Shown piece by piece: positions 1-12,100 of a stretch of 64,000 nt of DNA. Numbering within the stretch: the first letter of the stretch is position 1; every line of letters starts with the position of its first letter. Origin of the DNA: Malurus cyaneus samueli (taxonomy: Eukaryota; Chordata; Aves; Passeriformes; Maluridae); the NCBI GenBank assembly GCA_009741485.1, contig CM019219.1:2579998-2643997 (forward strand). Reading direction: 5' to 3'. Both the position numbers and the translations under genes were made by a program. The notes under the pieces were generated by a model. That model did no database searches. It worked only from the letters and a program-made list of their open reading frames with translations, and was not told where the DNA came from.

Positions 1-817
1 TACTTATAGGAACGCCTAAACTAACCATTGTTGTTGTCCTCCTGTACAGTTCAGAGGACGGGGACAGGCTCCCTCTGTAGTGTGTGCTGACAGTGTTTCT
101 CCTGTCCTTGACTACAAGAACATCAAAGGAATGATCACCTGTGTCTTGGATTATCACTCTTTATCAGATCATCCCTTAGTCCAGGACACCCTGGAGAGCT
201 GTTGGACACCACTGGGGATCCAGCTAACATTTTCCCCTCTTGCAAAAGCAAACCACAGTATCCAACTAAAGAAGGCTGTCGGTGCAAAAGCAACAAAAGT
301 TGTTTTACAGAATGAGAAATCAATTTTATGGCCAAATGACAGAACTAGTTAAATGTCAACACTCTGCGCTTTACTGCCATTATTTCAGCAGACAGAATAG
401 GGATAAAAAGAGCAATCCTGAGTAAAGCTGTAACTAAGCAGATGGAATGAAAATACTGAAAAGTTTATAAGGAATAATAGGCTATCTCCTACTAACAATC
501 TTCTGCACAGCTTCCAGCAAAAAGCAAGGCATGGCATGTGCATGATTTACATTGCAAGGACACAAATTCCAGCTGCAACAACTGCGGTTAGTGCATGCTT
601 GACAAGCATAAAGCATTTTAGTGTTTGAAATGCCATTTGATGAGTATCACACACCATCCCTGAGCTCACAACGTCCAAGTTTCCAGTGCTCCTATTTAAA
701 ACATGAGATGTAGATCCCAACTGGGACCACAATGATTGGACAGCTTTGAGGAGCACAATCCAGAGAGCTGGGGAGTGGTGGCTGTGGGGTTTAATGGAAA
801 AAGCTGTCCTGACTCAC
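1..817 (-). other. ZRANB1: ZRANB1 intron after the fifth coding exon (partial)
   Basis: This is the first part of the intron downstream of the exon holding the catalytic cysteine. It opens with the donor GTGAGTC, read on the minus strand at 811-817, and runs off the left edge. The next coding segment expected for TRABID begins with the sequence following residue Trp476 and contains many aromatic residues. I could not find it on either strand here, so it lies outside the window. Short open frames in this stretch show no family resemblance. No CR1 copy is visible. Confidence 0.8.
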
Positions 818-1016
818 CAGTGGGAGCAGTCGTGTAAACTGTCGTGCAGAGCCTTGCGCAGCACGGAGTCCTTGTCGTAGATGCCCCAGGTTGCCTGGAG
901 CACGGAGTCGAGCAGGCAATCCCCAGCAGTGCGGTTCCAAAGTGCGTACAACCTGCTGTCCAGGCGTGTCCCCAGCTCCAGGGACCAGTTAATGATGGGA
1001 GACTCCTCTTCCAGCT
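818..1016 (-). CDS. ZRANB1: ZRANB1 (TRABID) coding exon 5, start of OTU catalytic domain
   Basis: The exon encodes residues 410 to about 476 of the OTU-family deubiquitinase TRABID, which prefers K29- and K33-linked and also cuts K63-linked ubiquitin chains. The catalytic motif TAGDCLLDSVLQATWG is plainly readable. Counting through the joined upstream exons puts its cysteine at residue 443, the catalytic position of human TRABID, so no net indel has occurred in the first 443 codons. The acceptor is CCGTTGCAG, with exon boundary at 1016. The donor is CACTG|GTGAGT, with boundary at 818. The first codon, Glu410, is completed from the preceding exon and the last, Trp476, is split (phase 2). Residue 425 is Gly where I recall Ala in human. 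The catalytic histidine and the rest of the OTU fold are beyond the left edge. Confidence 0.96.
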
Positions 1017-1469
1017 CTGCAACGGGACAGTCAGATCTTAAACACTCCATTTATTTGAAGTTTCACAGAATTCAAACAGCACAGTAATGGTATAGCCTCA
1101 ATAATTTATCCATCTGTATAAATAACTCAGCTTTCCTTCATACTACCATGAACTACACTGGCTGAGGAAATTTCTTCTACTTTGGGTCAAGAAAATAAAC
1201 CCAAACCAAACCAAATCATAGCCTTAGAAAATGCACCACGTATTTGTTTGAGGATTGTTACTAAAATTGAAAGATTTGTTCTGTTTTCTTTAAAGAGCTT
1301 GTGACTCAAAACTGACTTTTAAAGGTTTTTAAAGCTCTACAGGATACACTACAAACATGATTTCTACAGACTCCATTCTCCTTCTGCCTCATGAATAGAC
1401 TGCAAATGTTAAAATAATTTTATACAGGCATGCAGTGACAACAGGAGACTGTTTCCCACTGCTAGAGAG

Positions 1470-1646
1470 CAGGGTTAGATGGGATACTGGGGAGGAATTG
1501 TTCCCTGTGAGGGTGGAGAGGCCCTGGCACAGGTTGCCCAGAGAAGCTGTGGCTGCCCCATCCCTGAAAGCTGCTGGTTTGGAGCAACCTGCCCTCAGGG
1601 AAGGTCTTCAAGGTCCCTTGCAGCCTAAACCATCCTGTGACTTCAT
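1470..1646 (+). mobile_element. CR1 LINE, truncated 3' fragment
   Basis: The stretch has the characteristic avian CR1 3' region: a 'gaggccctggcacagg' block, then 'agagaagctgtggctgcccc', and the terminal 'aggtcccttgcagcctaaac' followed by a decayed tail. It lies on the plus strand, antisense to ZRANB1. It is 5'-truncated and non-coding; the open frame that runs through it is only a by-product. Its divergence by eye is moderate. Confidence 0.9.
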
Positions 1647-1717
1647 GAATTCCAGGGTGAAGACTAATGTGAAAGCATCCAATTTCTATTTAAAACATGT
1701 TCATGGACAAAGCCACA

Positions 1718-1735
1718 TATACACACACACATGCA
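1718..1735. repeat. Short (CA)n microsatellite
   Basis: A short run of alternating CA with one TA and one TG interruption lies just 3' of the CR1 fragment. Confidence 0.7.
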
Positions 1736-1808
1736 CTTTAATTTTAGTAAGAAAAACATTCTCTGATGGAAAGCCAGGAGTGATCTCAGCTGTTCTTGGT
1801 GCATTTAC

Positions 1809-1880
1809 CTTTCTGAACATCTCTGTCAAGTACTTCATCAAATAATTTTTCCTGGACTGTGGGCGGTAAATCTTCAATAT
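1809..1880 (-). CDS. ZRANB1: ZRANB1 (TRABID) coding exon 4
   Basis: This 72-nt microexon-sized exon encodes residues 386 (part) to 409 plus the first base of codon 410. It reads IEDLPPTVQEKLFDEVLDRD followed by VQK, which I recognise as the start of the TRABID OTU domain, just after the ankyrin-like ubiquitin-binding region. The acceptor is TTTTTCCAG|ATATTG, with boundary at 1880. The donor is CAGAAAG|GTAAAT, with boundary at 1809. It is phase 1 on both sides and joins exactly: G from the upstream exon plus AT gives Asp386, and its terminal G plus AG gives Glu410. Skipping it would keep the reading frame, since 72 is divisible by three, but would delete 24 OTU-domain residues. Confidence 0.95.
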
Positions 1881-4263
1881 CTGGAAAAATAGAAAGCAAA
1901 TACAAGAGTCACTTAATGTTACTGTAAAAGAGACATCACCAGCTGCTGCCCAGGAGAATCACAGAACAGCTTTTGCCCTATCAGCCCTAACAGCTCCTCT
2001 GGAAAGCTGCTGTCATTTGTGACCCAAGGCTTTGCAGAGCTGCTGAGGCAGGTTTTCATCTCAGCCTCACTGTCACACCTTTGATGCAGAAAGCATCATC
2101 ACAGCACACACAGGGTAAGACTGGATTTCTCTGAAGGAAAAGTGGAGAACCACTTTGAGGTGAGAAATTGAAAAAAGGAGTAATTTTACTTTCAACCTTA
2201 TAGTGTTTAGCACAGCTTCAATCCTAAGCAATGATTTTCCACCAATCTGAATGGCTTCTCCTCTGCAGTCTATCCCAATGGACACGTACAGTTTGCCAAG
2301 GGATGTGTTCTTCTCCAGAACATCTCCTTCCTTTGTCATCTCGTTCAGACTTCAATTAAATTGTTCCAAGAACCTCAGTAGTTTGCAGGCAAGTTAAGAA
2401 ACAAGAAATGGGAAAACTATTGAGCTGTGCCATGGGAAATACCACTACTGACAACTGTTCCAAGAGCTTTACAGACAGCATTTGCAATTTATCTACCTCT
2501 TAAAAAGGGGTAGGAAAAAAAAAGGTAGAAAACTGTATAATGGGCAAAAGTCTTTTGTGATTGCTGTATCATTTAAAACAACAAACACTGTCACACATTC
2601 TAAAACTCAGCATGTGCCACACAGTAAATATTTGCTCCTGGCCTGCATTCCAACAGAGGATAAGCAGTAAATGGTTGCCAAGCAGAGCAGCAACCAAAGA
2701 AACTTTACTGGGTTTCAGCACAATCATGAAACTTAAACACGTGAAAGTTAAGGCAGTAAATAAAATAGGAACAGGAACATCCAGCATCCCTTCAGGCACT
2801 CTAGGGGATAAGGACTGGGGCCTAAGTGGTATTTCAAGGACACAAAGATCTCTCTTAATTGCAGTGTGGTAGCTGCCAGTCCTGCTCAGATGTCCAATAC
2901 CCCAGGGCTTTTAAAGTCCACATTTAGGCACATGAGTTGCTACTGAAGTACATTAATGCTTGGTGCAGGCAGGGTGATGTGGGGTGGTCTTTTTTTTTGG
3001 TATGATTGATTGAAGCTTTTTAAACTAAAACTGCTTGCAGTGGCCAGCAATCAATTTAAAAGCTTTACACTCTAACATCCATGCATTGGCTTTTCAGGAG
3101 GATCCAATTTGTTTATTTGAAAGGTCGAGTGGAAACTGGCTCCTAAACTACACTGTTTAGGTAATATCTGAGCAGGATTGTGTGATTTACACTTCTATCC
3201 TTGGAAATGCTGGCTGGAGTCAAACTGAAAAAGATGTGCGAAGTTGGCAAAGTATCAGGAAAGTAGAAAGTCTTGATGTACAAAAGCTTTTGAACAGTCT
3301 TGTTTTTAAATTATTTAATGGTTATTACATGTGTTAAAAAGCTGCACAGTGCTTGAAGATGTGTCTCTTGAAAATACTGAACAATTCTTAAGCTATGGAG
3401 AGAACATTTCTCATGTGTTTTATGAATTAATTCTGCTGCCCCTTTACCTTCTCTGCCCTAAAAAGCAATGAAGTTTCAGCCTCCAGACACCTCATAAACC
3501 ACACCCACCCCATATGCCTCTCATACACGACCCACAGAGTACAACTGAATACAGCACCTCAGTCAGGTAAATATAATCCAGACTTTTTGAAGAAGAGGAG
3601 ATGAGGTAATACTCAACCAAAGGGGTTCCAAATAGAATTCTTAAAAAAAAAGACAAACAGATCTTCATAAAAGAAGAAAAAGAGATCTGCTGATTGGCAC
3701 AGTTTCCAGCTGTACATGTTCTTACTGCTGGTAGCATTTCTATTAAAGGAAACAGCTACTGAAGATTGTAAGTCTTCTAGTAGCTTTTTGCTAAGAGATA
3801 AACATTCTTTTGATCTCAGAGTACCTCAAAAGTATTCAAAAAGTGCTATTGCTACAACCAATTGAGCTCTGGGCTCAACAGAAAGGACTGAAAACTAAAA
3901 TAATTGTGTGGGAAGTCATATTAGGGACCAGAAATGTCTGGGCTCCAATATTCACTTTAATTCCATGCTTTTCTTAGAACACACCACTTTTCTTCCATTT
4001 CCTCACATCTAAGTAGGACAACAGATGCTCAGTTCACAGGAACAATGTATGGATTGAAGTGTGCAAATACTGAGTAATCAAATTCAACTACTAAATGTGA
4101 CCTAATAAAATAGGCCTTAATAAATAAATCTCTTAATAAATTAAAAACTGTCTGAATAAATAAAACATACACACATCGTCAGCAGAAAAATCAAAATATA
4201 CAATTTTCAACTAGATGGCCAAGCAATAAAATCTTCCAGCAGAAAGGAGGATTTTTCAGCTAC
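1881..4263 (-). other. ZRANB1: ZRANB1 intron 3 (between coding exons 3 and 4)
   Basis: This 2.4-kb AT-rich intron has donor GTAGCTG, a non-consensus +4 to +6, next to 4264 and a good polypyrimidine acceptor at 1881-1895. It contains a cluster of AATAAA motifs on the opposite strand (4104-4164). I see no transposable element and no exon in it. Confidence 0.85.
4104..4164 (+). other. Cluster of six AATAAA hexamers, antisense to ZRANB1
   Basis: Within 61 bp the plus strand has AATAAA at 4104, 4119, 4123, 4135, 4155 and 4159. The motifs are seen directly. Whether they act as polyadenylation signals for an antisense transcript is unknown. An AT-rich simple sequence is the plain alternative. Confidence 0.4.
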
Positions 4264-4417
4264 CTGCAGGTAACGTAAACGTCACGAGATCAGTCAGAAA
4301 ATAGCAAGCAAAGTCTCCCTTTCGTTGGTGAAGAGATGCAGCAATTTCACGACGAATTTGTTCTGTCACCTCTGGACACACCATGGCAGGAATGCACTTG
4401 GCTGCATGTTGGGATAC
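4264..4417 (-). CDS. ZRANB1: ZRANB1 (TRABID) coding exon 3
   Basis: The exon encodes residues 335-385 plus the first base of Asp386: VSQHAAKCIPAMVCPEVTEQ and onward through a basic, helical stretch to a conserved end reading FLTDLVTFTLPA. In TRABID this joins the ankyrin-type ubiquitin-binding domain (AnkUBD) to the OTU catalytic core; together they form the minimal active enzyme. The acceptor is TGTGTTACAG|GTATCC, boundary 4417, phase 0. The donor is CTGCAG|GTAGCT, boundary 4264, phase 1. The GTAGCT donor is weaker than GTAAGT, but the phase and the protein continuity support it. Position 338 is His where I recall Gln in human, a conservative difference. Confidence 0.95.
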
Positions 4418-5937
4418 CTGTAACACAACACAGTTACTGCACTCAGGATTATCCCATTAAATGTAAAGATTCAGGAGTGATGATCACTGGCAGGAAAGGC
4501 CAGAGAGCTATAAACATTGGCACCCTGAAAGATCAAAAGTTTAGTGACTCTTAATGAAATGTCTTGTGTCATGGAACTGACAATCTGTTAAAAACATCTT
4601 TAAATCGAAGAAGGGAATTATCACATGATCACTCACAACTGAGAAAGAAATAAAAAATAGTTAAGAGCTCACAATAATATCAATCTCAAATCTCATGCAT
4701 GAGCCCAGTCTACATTTAACAAAACTTCATCACCATAGCACACCATGATTTCCTACAAAGAACCTTCCCAGAAACTATTAAACTAAGATAGTTAAACTTC
4801 TCCAGTTCTAGTCAGCACTGGCAGCAGAAATTCATTCAATGATGAAGAGCAAGTGGCACAGGGATAACACCACATGTATCTAAAAAAATCCCAACTTTGA
4901 GACCCACATTTTCACTCATTCATATCCTAGAAAAGGAAAGTATCACTGGGGCTCAAAGACTACTAAGCATTTCCAGAAATGACAAGATGAGTCAGTATTC
5001 CTAGGCACTGAAACAAAACCAAACACAAAAATCTCTAAGACAGTTATTTCCATAAATTAACTTGTTTTTAAACACGTAACTCCATCCACACAGAGTTATG
5101 TAAGCAGCACAAAGCTGCTGATATTAGTCGTATATAAATATATACTCAAGGCTTTAGCAACATTTGTCTTGCTTCATCTGCTCGTTTTAATTATTTAACA
5201 CTGAGCATTCCATCATCTTTATGTGCTCTGCAGGCAAACAGCACCTTTCAGAATTGCACTAAGCATCAGGGAAGGAGGCAGAATGAAAATCTGGCCCTGA
5301 TCAGGTGAGGAACAAAAAGTCTGAGTTGAAGAAAACAGACAAAGAAAGGTAACAAAGAGGGCAAAGACAGAGAACAGCAGAGGTCACCAGAAATGAGGTG
5401 ACACAAGGAAATGGAACATGGAAGAGCAAAACATGTTTTATTTTGGAGAGGAACCAGTCAGTCTATATAAAATGGGCAAAGAATAGGAGAAAATGCAGCA
5501 ATTTTCCAAAGCAAAAGGAATTTGCCTCGCGCTGGAAGAGAAGCTCCCACAAAAACCAGGAAAGCCAGACCAGGTAGACTCACTCATTAACAAACTCAGA
5601 ACAAACTACACTGTCATTGATGTCAGTGCTTGGCTTTGAGAGCATTTCCTCTCCCCCACCCAGAGCACAGGAAGCCTCACAATAGCTCACTTCCACTGCC
5701 AGTAAGGTCACAACTTGTGCCAAGACTGTTCATTAATGAGAAAACTGAACATCCTCAGGACCATCACAAGCGAGTCTCTTAAAGTAAACTCACTACTTGA
5801 GGAGAAATCCAAGGCACAAAGCAGCGATTGCCGTATATTAAAACACCATCACAAATCAAAACTGCGTGCCCTGGCTGCACACAATGGTGCAGTTCCACAA
5901 AGGACAATTCCATCCCTGAAGGGCCAGGAGAGCTCAC
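4418..5937 (-). other. ZRANB1: ZRANB1 intron 2 (between coding exons 2 and 3)
   Basis: This 1.5-kb intron has donor GTGAGC (5932-5937) and acceptor TTGTGTTACAG (4418-4428). It is AT-rich, with no transposable element or RNA gene that I can recognise. Confidence 0.85.
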
Positions 5938-6125
5938 CTCGGTGAGGAGGATGGCCAGCATGTCCTGCCTCTGGAAGCGGATGGCCAGGTGCACCAGGGT
6001 GTAGCCCACGTCGAAGGCGGACGGGCGGTTCAGCAGCCGCACCTCATCTGCCGTCAGCTGCCGGGCAATGTCCCCTCCGGATGACTTGTAGGCTTCCACA
6101 GCAGCCAGATCACCTTCCACAACTC
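5938..6125 (-). CDS. ZRANB1: ZRANB1 (TRABID) coding exon 2, ankyrin-like ubiquitin-binding domain
   Basis: The exon encodes residues 272 (part) to 334, including EGDLAAVEAYKSSGGDIARQ and a second block ending AIRFQRQDMLAILLTE. These are the ankyrin-like helices of the AnkUBD that precede the OTU fold and orient K29/K33-linked chains in the enzyme. The acceptor is CTGTCCTCAG|GAGTTG, boundary 6125; G from the previous exon plus GA restores Gly272. The donor is ACCGAG|GTGAGC, boundary 5938, at the end of codon 334 (phase 0). The TLVHLAIRF stretch carries the typical ankyrin helix signature. Upstream open frame beyond 6125 is intron. Confidence 0.96.
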
Positions 6126-9100
6126 CTGAGGACAGAGAAACAACACATGGTTCATTTTAGACAGTGAAGGAGCCATTCTGGAACAGGCCACCTCATTTAA
6201 CAGCGCATCGGTACCTGCTCTGTTATAGGCCTAACAGATGAAGATCAACAGCATACTAAGAAATTTGCCAATTTTTATTTATTTTAAACAAAAAACTACA
6301 AAAAAACAAGGCTTATCTTCCAGACCATTTCTACTACCTACACTAGCTGGAATACGTAGGAGATGAAAAGCCAGCTTTGAAGTAGGAACCACAATGAAAC
6401 ACTAGCAGTAACATACTCATGAGAGTTTCATTTGACCAGAGGAGAAAGTCAATCCTTCACAGTACAGAGATTAGTTTCATTATTTTATCTTTGCTATTAT
6501 TTTAAAAAATAAACTACTGGATCACAGAAGTAGAATCTATTAAAAGGTTTTTGGACAAAGTCTTATTTTTTCCAAAGAGTACAAAGGGTACAAAGCACAA
6601 ATTTTTCTCTTCAGCTCACCATCTCTGTTACTAATGGAACTTGAGACTTTCATTCAGGGTACGCTACTAAAACTGTATGAAAGAGAAATTAAATACACTG
6701 TGTGTACTTTCTAAAGCAAGATAGGAGGAACAATGAATGACCCTAATGTCTTCTGGAGTCCTTGGCAATCTCAGATTTCTGTACCATGCTTCATAACAAG
6801 ACCACTCATGCTGAATGTATTCCTTAGCTGCAATTATCAGAACACATTTTCAGTAAGAGCTGGTGTTGCTAACAGTATCTGTTCAAACATAAAACCTCCT
6901 AAATTTAGAAATTCCTTCAAATATGTTCTATTTTAGGTGTATGGTCCACGAGAGAACAGCGCAGTGTTCAACTGAGGAAACAGAATAGTGTCCCTAAAGG
7001 CATCTTTACTAGAGAAGTAAACAGAATCTCACTACTGAGAAGCATCCCTTGTTGCAGCAGCTCAAGCACAGAAGACAAATGAGAAAACCTTCTCCTCTTT
7101 TCTGCAGCTAAACCTCCTCCCCAGCTCCTGAGAGTCAGCAGCTGAGCAGAGGCCATGAGATTGGAGATTGAGACCCAACTCTATTCCTCACTGCATTTGC
7201 TCACCAAGACTCAAAGGCTGATGAAAAGGAAAGGCCAGCAGACCCAATCCGGACTATCACTCCCACTCAGGATTAAAAATAAAACAAAAAAAGGGAAGAA
7301 ACACATTTTCCTCCCCCTCAAAAAAAACCCCACATCCCAAACAAGCAAAAATCCCCTACCAAAATTAAAAAAACTCCAACACAACAAATTGAAGTCCCTA
7401 CTAGCAGAGAAGTACACTAACCACTGTTTTGCTAGTTAATCCAGGATTTAGAAAAGCATTCTTAGCTCAGCCAAAAAGTATCATTTTGAATGCTGAGATT
7501 ATAAAGCTTTCAGAAGAAACACGGGGGAAAATGGATTATCAGTGCAAGACATTTCTTTACAAAGTTATCACCTGTACTCAGAAAGCCTCCACAGATAAAA
7601 GTTTGATTATTCAACAGTGGTCTAAGGCACAGAAGTTCCAAAACAATAGTTCAACCACAAATTTTAGTTGTACAATATCTACCCACTCATTCCAAACTCC
7701 TAACAGGCTAGAGCAGAAGGAAAACCATACAGAACAGTATTCTTTTCACTTTCTGCTGCATGTGTCTGTTTTCTGTAAGGAAGACATTCCTACTCCACTC
7801 CAGCACTACTGCCTCATTCAGTGCCTGCCCATGTATTCTCCCCAGATATGTCTGTCCAATTTTAGTTCTTGTTCTGCAGGAGTCAGAAGTGCCAAGTGTA
7901 GAACTTTATTTCCATGCAAGCACAGTTTTGCCATTGATAAGGCAATTCCATGACTGTTGCAATGCTTCAGTGCTCCAAAATGACATTTTTGTGTGTGTAG
8001 GTATCTACAGATAATGAAAACACAAATTTCTCATGACATGCCCTCTTACAACAAGTTATACTACAGCTTTGGCAAACCCAAGAATCCACAGGAAAAGAAT
8101 CTTGATAGAAGAGCAGTTTCTCTGCAATCTTATGACACCTTAATTACTTAATATTACGTTAATTTAGGAGAGACCTCTTGTTAAAGGCTAACAGCCATTT
8201 CACTCCTGTTTGTATTTCAACCACTCCTACTGACACAGGAGACTCCTCTTACCATATCTGCATCTTCCACCACATCCCTCAACAAACACACCAAAGACTA
8301 CCTAAGGGTGGTAGGTGGCCATTCTGAGAATCCAAATATCCCCAACTAATTTCAAAATTCAAACAAATATCCCTAAAATGCTCAGACCCAAATCACATTC
8401 CAGCCAGCCAGCCTGTCAAGTAGTACATCTTACTACAGCCTACTACTGGGAAACTCATTTTAATTATTCCTTAGTCCCCCACCCTCAGCTGTTCATTATC
8501 ATCCCACTCTCCATCAAACCTCAGCAACAACTGAGGTCTAAGGCTGATGCTGAGGTGGTGATGTGAGGTTTGGCAATGCCTTTTTGAAGCACTACCTACT
8601 ACAAGCTGCAATAAGGATCCAAATCAGTGACACGTGCTCTGTGCAGCACTGCCAGTTCTGGAAGTTTATTCCCACGTCTTGCAATACTTGACATTCCTAA
8701 AAGCCCCATGTCCTAGAATTACTAACATTGTTACATAAGCTGTCAGCTAAAAAATACATTTCTTAACTTTGCTGATCAAGTTTAAACCAAAGATACAATT
8801 AATACATCCAACCAGGCAAATTGTGTATATTTTCTAGGCCTTATTTAAAAGCAGGTTATAAATGTATTTTAGGTACAGGGTTGGTGAGCTAAATGATAAA
8901 CTAGACATCTACAGCTCATGGAGGGGTGGTGATGTGCGTAAATGAATTTTATCTGGTCATCCTCCACTCCTTAATCAAAATAGGTAAAAATGACTCTTTT
9001 TGACAGGGAGAGGATCCTGAAATTTTTGTTGGTCTAGTACAACTCACTACTGCAGGGCCAATATTACATGGGCATTACAACCCCTTTGGCCCTCTCACCC

Positions 9101-12100
9101 ATAGCAAGAAAGGTCAATGTTTCTCTTTACCTATTCTTCCAAATATCTACTCCATTGTAGCCACTCCAGAAGAACAGGGAAAAATCCCTGACAGCCCATC
9201 AGGTGCCACCAGATTGCCAGTCCCTGCAAGCCGAGGCTGCAGGGAACACAAACTATTATAGTGATAACAGGCAGACTGTGAGAAATCTGAACCAAAAAAC
9301 ACAAATCTTAACCCATGGGGTGAACTTGCCTACATACACCATTCCTAAGAACTGCCTGCAATTCTGAAATCCAGTATCACCACTCCAAAATGAGACCCAA
9401 ACACACTTTTATTGACAATAGGAGACACATTCCTACAAAGCCTTTGATTTCTGTGGGATGAGAGCCTCCAATTCATTAAGCAGAGCTTTAAAAACCCACT
9501 GTTTATGAGAAATATTACAGAAATATTTACTGATGTTCTAATTCCCCGCATTTCACAACACAGAAGTGCCTCCTTACTTACACAAGCAGACTCTGAATCG
9601 TGTCCCAATCCAGCACTGTGCCAGTTGGATTATTCCCCACTGACACCCACTGCATTCCTCAGACTGTTAAAATGTCAAAAGGAAGAGTGGCATTTGCCTT
9701 AAGATTGTTCCCAGAGCACTCCAGAGCCTCCAGGAGCTCAACCCCTTGCGAGGGCACAGCCCTGATCAGCTACAGGAGCAACACAAATGCAAACACATCC
9801 CAGTGACTCAGTGCTGCTCCTGAGCCACACAAGCACAGCTTTCCTTAAAAGTGGGCCCCAGAAATGTCCCTTTGGTGCTGCACCTGAAGACACCAGTTTT
9901 TGTGCACCCTCCCCAAAATGTAAAAACTCTGACTACAGTGAGACATCCTAAGGGAGGGGACAGAATGCCAAGTGCTGCACCCAAGTCATGAGAAAATATG
10001 ACTGCAAGTCAGAATTCTGCATCTACAGGTTCAACTGTGCTCTCATTTTGCAATTCAGGCATTTCCTCTTATTGGAAGATTTTCACAAGCACTAGGAGCC
10101 AAGGTTTTTTCTTCTTCTTGCAAAGCCCTGCCTCTTGCAAACCTCACAGATCAGACATTTGCAATCTCAGTATATAATAGATGATAGAGATTAAAAGGAT
10201 ATTTTAAAATATTAAATTTTTAAAAATATTAATCAACCAATTACAACTCTTTGTACCATCTTGATTCTACTACAACTTTTACAACTACTTTTTTATTAAT
10301 GTCAATATTACCCTCATATTAAATAAGCCCAGAATTAACTGCTAAAACCAAACTATTTCAGCTTAAGGTGCTATTAAGTTTATACTTCAGAATATGTAAA
10401 TATTTATAGGGTTTTAGTGCAGCAATATAAACTTGGAAAATATGCAAGATATGCTTACAAGCATTTCTAGAAAACCAAGTCTCATCTTCCCCAATTGCAC
10501 AGTTCTAGTGGCTTCAGAGCAGCCAGATACAAAAGCTCCCAAGGAAAATACTACAGCAAGAACCTTTATTTACTTCAGTATCTCCTGATAACTCTAGAGC
10601 ACTGGCTGGCATGACCTGCAAATGAAGTAGGCAAATTTTTTCAGGCAGACTGATGCAGTTATGATACCTAAAGAACAACCTGGAGATTAGGGATTTCTGT
10701 GATTCAAGGAGGCAGCAATGACAAGTAACCAATGTGTTCTCACATCTGAGCAGACAGCAAAAGAAAGCACTTCATCTTAAGGAGGTCACTGTGCCTCCTG
10801 TGTGGGACAATGCCTTGAACTGCTTGGCAAGAGAAGGCAAATCTCTCAAATAGTCAAGTTATACATTTTAGAAGTCAGAAGTTGAGACAGATCCCACTGT
10901 AACACAGAACAGATCAGAAACATAGAGCCCTGTGCTGCTTCTCTTCTGCTCCAGATACAACTGCAAGGGGTCTACGTCAAATATATGCTCTCATTTACTC
11001 ATTTACAGACTAATCCTAAGATTGGTTTAAGTGCCAGCAAGTGAGAGGCTGGTCAACTGACCCACTAAAACCTAATTCTGACACCTGTTAAGAATCTCTG
11101 CTCCTTTAACACAGACTGCTGAGGACCTGTGGCATTCTCTGGAGCTGAGTCAGCCTTCAGGCTCTTCCAGCTCTTCACCAGGAGGATGTCAGGTGGCCAT
11201 GAATAAAACTTTATTGATAATAAATAAGTGACTCACAATTTCAGCCCAAGAAGAATTTCTCCTTTTGAAGGAAGGACTGCTTTGCAAGCAAATATGACAC
11301 ATCAATTCATAAAAATGAGATGGGCTGTCTGAAAAACCTTTATGGGCTCTAACCACACCCTTCTGTTCCTTCTCTTTTTTGATTGCCAGGGCCTCCCTTG
11401 TCAGTATTAGCACACAATCAACAGCAGATCACTCTCCAGGTAATGACATTAAGCCAGAAACTTATATGTATTGGGTTTTTTTTGATTCTTCAAGCTCAGC
11501 AAAGTGCATCAGCTTAAAAAAAGAAGTAAATACTTCCAAAAAGTACCTTAAACCTGAAGCCATCCAATCCATGAGAGGATGACTACTGCCTGTTCTTTTC
11601 TCCATACAAACACCTCTCCCATTATATACAGTCCAAGCAGTATGTTTTGAATGTATCATTACAAGACAAAGCAGCACAGATCTAAGAACAACTGTTTAAA
11701 GATGTCCTTATGCCCTCTCCAATCCGTCACAGACATCCACACCCCTTGTTGCTTGTAGGGTTGTACCCTAAAGGGAGGCTGGACAGTGGAAAATCATTAA
11801 AGTTAATTACTGAAGTTAACCATCAGTGCTTCTAATGCAGATTTAAATAACTGGTTTTAACTCAATCATTTATTCAATTATTTTTAACAAAAACTATCAG
11901 AGTTTTTGAGTAAAGTCCAGAGAACAAAGTAAAAGTGTGTTTCAGGAGTTAAGATTTTCTACCAAGGAGTAAGGCAAGGAGAGGTTTCCCCACTCTCATA
12001 TATACACAGAAATGTACAGCATTTATGACAGGACAGATATGAAAGCACAGATGACAACACACTGACATCTCTCAGCCAGGTGAGAGTTGTGATCTTACAT

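Larger units (their letters stand above)
1017..1808 (-). other. ZRANB1: ZRANB1 intron 4 (between coding exons 4 and 5), holding one CR1 copy
   Basis: This 792-bp intron has donor GTAAATGC at 1801-1808 and acceptor GCAG at 1017-1020, both read on the minus strand. It contains an antisense CR1 3' fragment (1470-1646) and a short CA run near 1718-1735. The rest is AT-rich, with nothing else I recognise. Confidence 0.85.

Noticed and set aside
7429..7953. A 174-codon open frame in ZRANB1 intron 1
   Set aside because: No recognisable domain, ordinary intronic composition and no splice signals. I expect some frames of this length by chance in 10 kb.
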